In this document: positions 62,321 to 64,000 of the stretch, one piece after another
Position numbering within the stretch: the stretch's first letter is position 1
How the letters are laid out: each line of letters begins with the position of its first letter
Assembly (NCBI RefSeq): GCF_011043775.1
Contig: NZ_JAAKXY010000002.1
Location: 744,001 to 808,000 of the forward strand
Length of the DNA: 64,000 nucleotides
From: Natronolimnobius sp. AArcel1
GTDB lineage: Archaea; Halobacteriota; Halobacteria; Halobacteriales; Natrialbaceae
Reading direction: 5' to 3'
Program-made: the position numbers and the translations under genes
The notes under the pieces: model-generated
Told to the model about the DNA's origin: nothing
What the model saw: the letters and a program-made list of their open reading frames with translations, nothing else
Databases searched by the model: none

Positions 62321-63390
62321 CGAATCACCCTGAACAAGTCGAGGCCATCACCGAGCAGAACGGTCAAGACGACCAGTCCTGCAATCACGAGTGCGGTCCC
62401 GACCAGCATCGGCAACAGCGCCGTCTTTCGATCGTAGTTTACGTTCCGACTCAGTTTCATTTTCTCCTCGACACGCCGTGCTGCCACAAGCGGTATCGCC
62501 GCCCCGGCAACCGCACCGACAAGCAGTCCACCGATCAGCGATCCGAACAGCGAGAACTGAACTGTCGATTGCGGCTCGGTTCGTTCGTTCGCAACCGCGT
62601 CACGGTACTCGCTGGTTGCATCCTCGAGCGCCGCAGTTCGGTCCGCTTGCTCTGTTTCGATCACGTCGATCGCACTGAACGTTCCTGTCGTGTTCCCCGC
62701 CGCCGCTTCCGCGTTCAAATAGTCGACAATTTTGGTTTCGTTCGTCGTCATAGCCTCGTGTCGGTCCTCGAGCTTTTCGAGCGTCTTTGCTCCCGCCTCG
62801 AGGTCGAGTCCGTCGTCGCTCGCGGTCGTTTCGTTCAGTTCCTCAATGCTCGCCGTGAGATCCTCGCTAGCCCCGAGGTAGTTCTCTTCGTGGAGTTCGT
62901 ACTCCGATCCAGTTCCGGCGATCCAGTCCACACCTGCGAACGCTTCGTCAGTCGCATACTCGCTCGTGGCGACCGTCACCGTGATCGCCTCGGGCGTCTC
63001 TTCGTACTCAGGGACCGTGACGGCGTCCTCGAAGACAATCTCGTCGGTGATACCGACAACGACGAACTCGTAGTGCTCATCACTCTCGGTCGGTCTCTCG
63101 GTCACCTCAAGGCCCTCGAGCTCACTTTCGTTGAGCCACTCATCTTCGGGTTCGTCGTCCGCGTCGCAGAACACTACTTCAACCGTCGAGTTGACGTGAA
63201 GCTCCAGGTTTTCGTCAGGTTTGTAGGTCTCGTCTGCGACGACGCCAACGACGGCTGGTTCGTCGACATCTTCACAGTGGTCCTCGACGGCCGCAACGGA
63301 ACCCGTCGCAGCGACGGCGACCGCTACCAGCCCAATCGCGAACAACGCCACGGCAACGACGATTCGTCCGTCATTGCTGGTCTCGTTCAT
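62317..63390 (-). CDS. Membrane protein with acidic ectodomain and two C-terminal TM helices
   Basis: The product has 357 residues. A signal/anchor (IVVAVALFAIGLVAVAVAATGSVAA) is followed by an acidic ectodomain of about 230 residues: first a beta-rich part with two Cys (EDHCEDVDEP and EVVFCDADDE), then helical (ASIEELNETTASDDGLDLEAG). Two membrane helices (SLFGSLIGGLLVGAVAGAAIPL and LLPMLVGTALVIAGLVVLTVLL) end the chain, with the loop RVEEKMKLSRNVNYDRKT between them. Its stop overlaps the coiled-coil gene by four bases. The function is not known. The disulphide is a guess. Confidence 0.72.
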   Translation of the reverse strand: MNETSNDGRIVVAVALFAIGLVAVAVAATGSVAAVEDHCEDVDEPAVVGVVADETYKPDENLELHVNSTVEVVFCDADDEPEDEWLNESELEGLEVTERPTESDEHYEFVVVGITDEIVFEDAVTVPEYEETPEAITVTVATSEYATDEAFAGVDWIAGTGSEYELHEENYLGASEDLTASIEELNETTASDDGLDLEAGAKTLEKLEDRHEAMTTNETKIVDYLNAEAAAGNTTGTFSAIDVIETEQADRTAALEDATSEYRDAVANERTEPQSTVQFSLFGSLIGGLLVGAVAGAAIPLVAARRVEEKMKLSRNVNYDRKTALLPMLVGTALVIAGLVVLTVLLGDGLDLFRVIR

Positions 63391-63671
63391 CCCAATCGTC
63401 CCCCAATTTCCTTGTTTTTGTACCAGTAGGTCACGCCGCTTGCGACGACTATTCCGACTCCAAGCCCCAGCAGAAGGCCCCCGCCCACGACGAGCAACGC
63501 CTGGTCAGCGAACTCGTGGGTCAACGCCGCGGTCTCCGTCGCAGTGATATCGTCTTGTATCGACAATTCGCCCGCTGAGTCGCTCGCTCCGGCGACAGCA
63601 ACGAAACCGAACCAAAAGACGGCAAGCACACTCGCTCCGAACGTTGCCCGTCGTGTCCCACCCCACCTCAT
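63387..63671 (-). CDS. Small membrane protein with signal peptide and one TM helix
   Basis: The product has 94 residues. A signal sequence (FGASVLAVFWFGFVAVAGAS) is followed by a short helical ectodomain (SIQDDITATETAALTHEFAD) and a membrane helix rich in Gly/Val (LLVVGGGLLLGLGVGIVVASG), ending in a basic tail YWYKNKEIGG. It overlaps the genes on both sides by four bases each. It has no family match. It may be a small helper of the membrane complex. Confidence 0.7.
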   Translation of the reverse strand: MRWGGTRRATFGASVLAVFWFGFVAVAGASDSAGELSIQDDITATETAALTHEFADQALLVVGGGLLLGLGVGIVVASGVTYWYKNKEIGGRLG

Positions 63672-64000
63672 GCCAGTAACTCCTCCGTCTCCCGCTCGTA
63701 GGCGTCGGCCGCCGCCTCGATCTCCTTGAGTCGGTCGATATCTTCTCGGCGATAAGTCAACAACGTCGTCACCGATGCCAGATTCCGGTCACTAAGTGCA
63801 ACTCCCAAGTTCACCTCATTCAGCCCGCAACTGCGCTCAAGGAACTCCTTAACGGTCCCTGTCTCGACGCTGTGTGAGCCGCCGCCGAGGGTCGCACTCG
63901 GCGCTCGGATCAGTGCGATGGCTTTCTGTGCGTCCTCAACATCGGCGTTTGCGAGCGTCTGTTTCGACGCCGACAGCCGCGAGAGTGCAGCGCTGTCGAT
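63668..64000 (-). CDS. Tubulin/FtsZ-like protein, C-terminal part (cut by window edge)
   Basis: The last 110 residues are seen, open to base 64000 with no start in the window. The order of elements, ADVEDAQKAIALIRAP, then TVKEFLERSCGLNEVNLGVA, then DRNLASVTTLLTYRRED, is the FtsZ C-terminal domain pattern (in B. subtilis DGAQGVLMNITGG, then VNMIFGSVI, then VVTVIATGF). IALIRAP also resembles YAIVRAP of the tubulin-like protein at 58987-60219. So this may be a second tubulin-family protein. It overlaps the next gene by four bases (ATGA). The GTP-binding part lies outside the window. Confidence 0.6.
   Translation of the reverse strand: MDSAALSRLSASKQTLANADVEDAQKAIALIRAPSATLGGGSHSVETGTVKEFLERSCGLNEVNLGVALSDRNLASVTTLLTYRREDIDRLKEIEAAADAYERETEELLA

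Overview
The window is chromosomal DNA of a haloarchaeon. It is GC-rich, the proteins are strongly acidic, many genes have a TATA box about 26 bases before a start codon with no leader, and typical archaeal genes are present (MC1 chromosomal protein, EndA tRNA-splicing endonuclease, archaeal-type PheST, CetZ). CTCGAG is very frequent, which suggests Natrialbales, but I cannot place the genus. No rRNA, tRNA, insertion sequence or CRISPR array was recognised.

Bases 1-24,600 are mostly housekeeping: a membrane permease fragment, a winged-helix/RelE toxin-antitoxin pair, pheA, MC1, pheST, an oxidoreductase, trpS, a MoxR ATPase facing a four-gene DUF58/DUF4129-type membrane operon, endA, a divergent CetZ tubulin, a NucS-N/zinc-finger protein and an HD hydrolase. 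Two features stand out. A 26-codon ORF ending in a run of Phe codons sits just upstream of pheS, inside a hairpin with a T-run, like an attenuator. A compact multi-hairpin RNA candidate lies near 1190-1266.

Bases 24,600-44,400 are transport and nitrogen supply. They hold phnDCE, several small nucleotide and kinase genes, a complete urea ABC importer (urtABCDE, leftward) and a divergent urease operon (ureB-ureC-ureC-ureA-ureG-ureD-ureE-ureF). Two full-length ureC genes in tandem, both with all active-site residues, are unusual.

Bases 44,900-64,000 are the most interesting part: two operons transcribed toward each other. The rightward one encodes a tandem winged-helix protein, a winged-helix plus coiled-coil protein whose helical part resembles ESCRT-III (Snf7), an unknown helical protein, a single-ring AAA ATPase resembling Vps4/CdvC, and a beta-propeller/Ig-like protein. 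The leftward one encodes five membrane-anchored proteins with ectodomains and coiled coils, a tubulin/FtsZ-like GTPase with intact GGGTGNG and T7 acidic residues, and, cut off by the window edge, a protein whose visible end looks like a second FtsZ-type C-terminal domain. I infer a haloarchaeal membrane-remodelling apparatus that combines ESCRT-like and tubulin-like machinery. The homology calls come from reading motifs and need profile searches or structure prediction.
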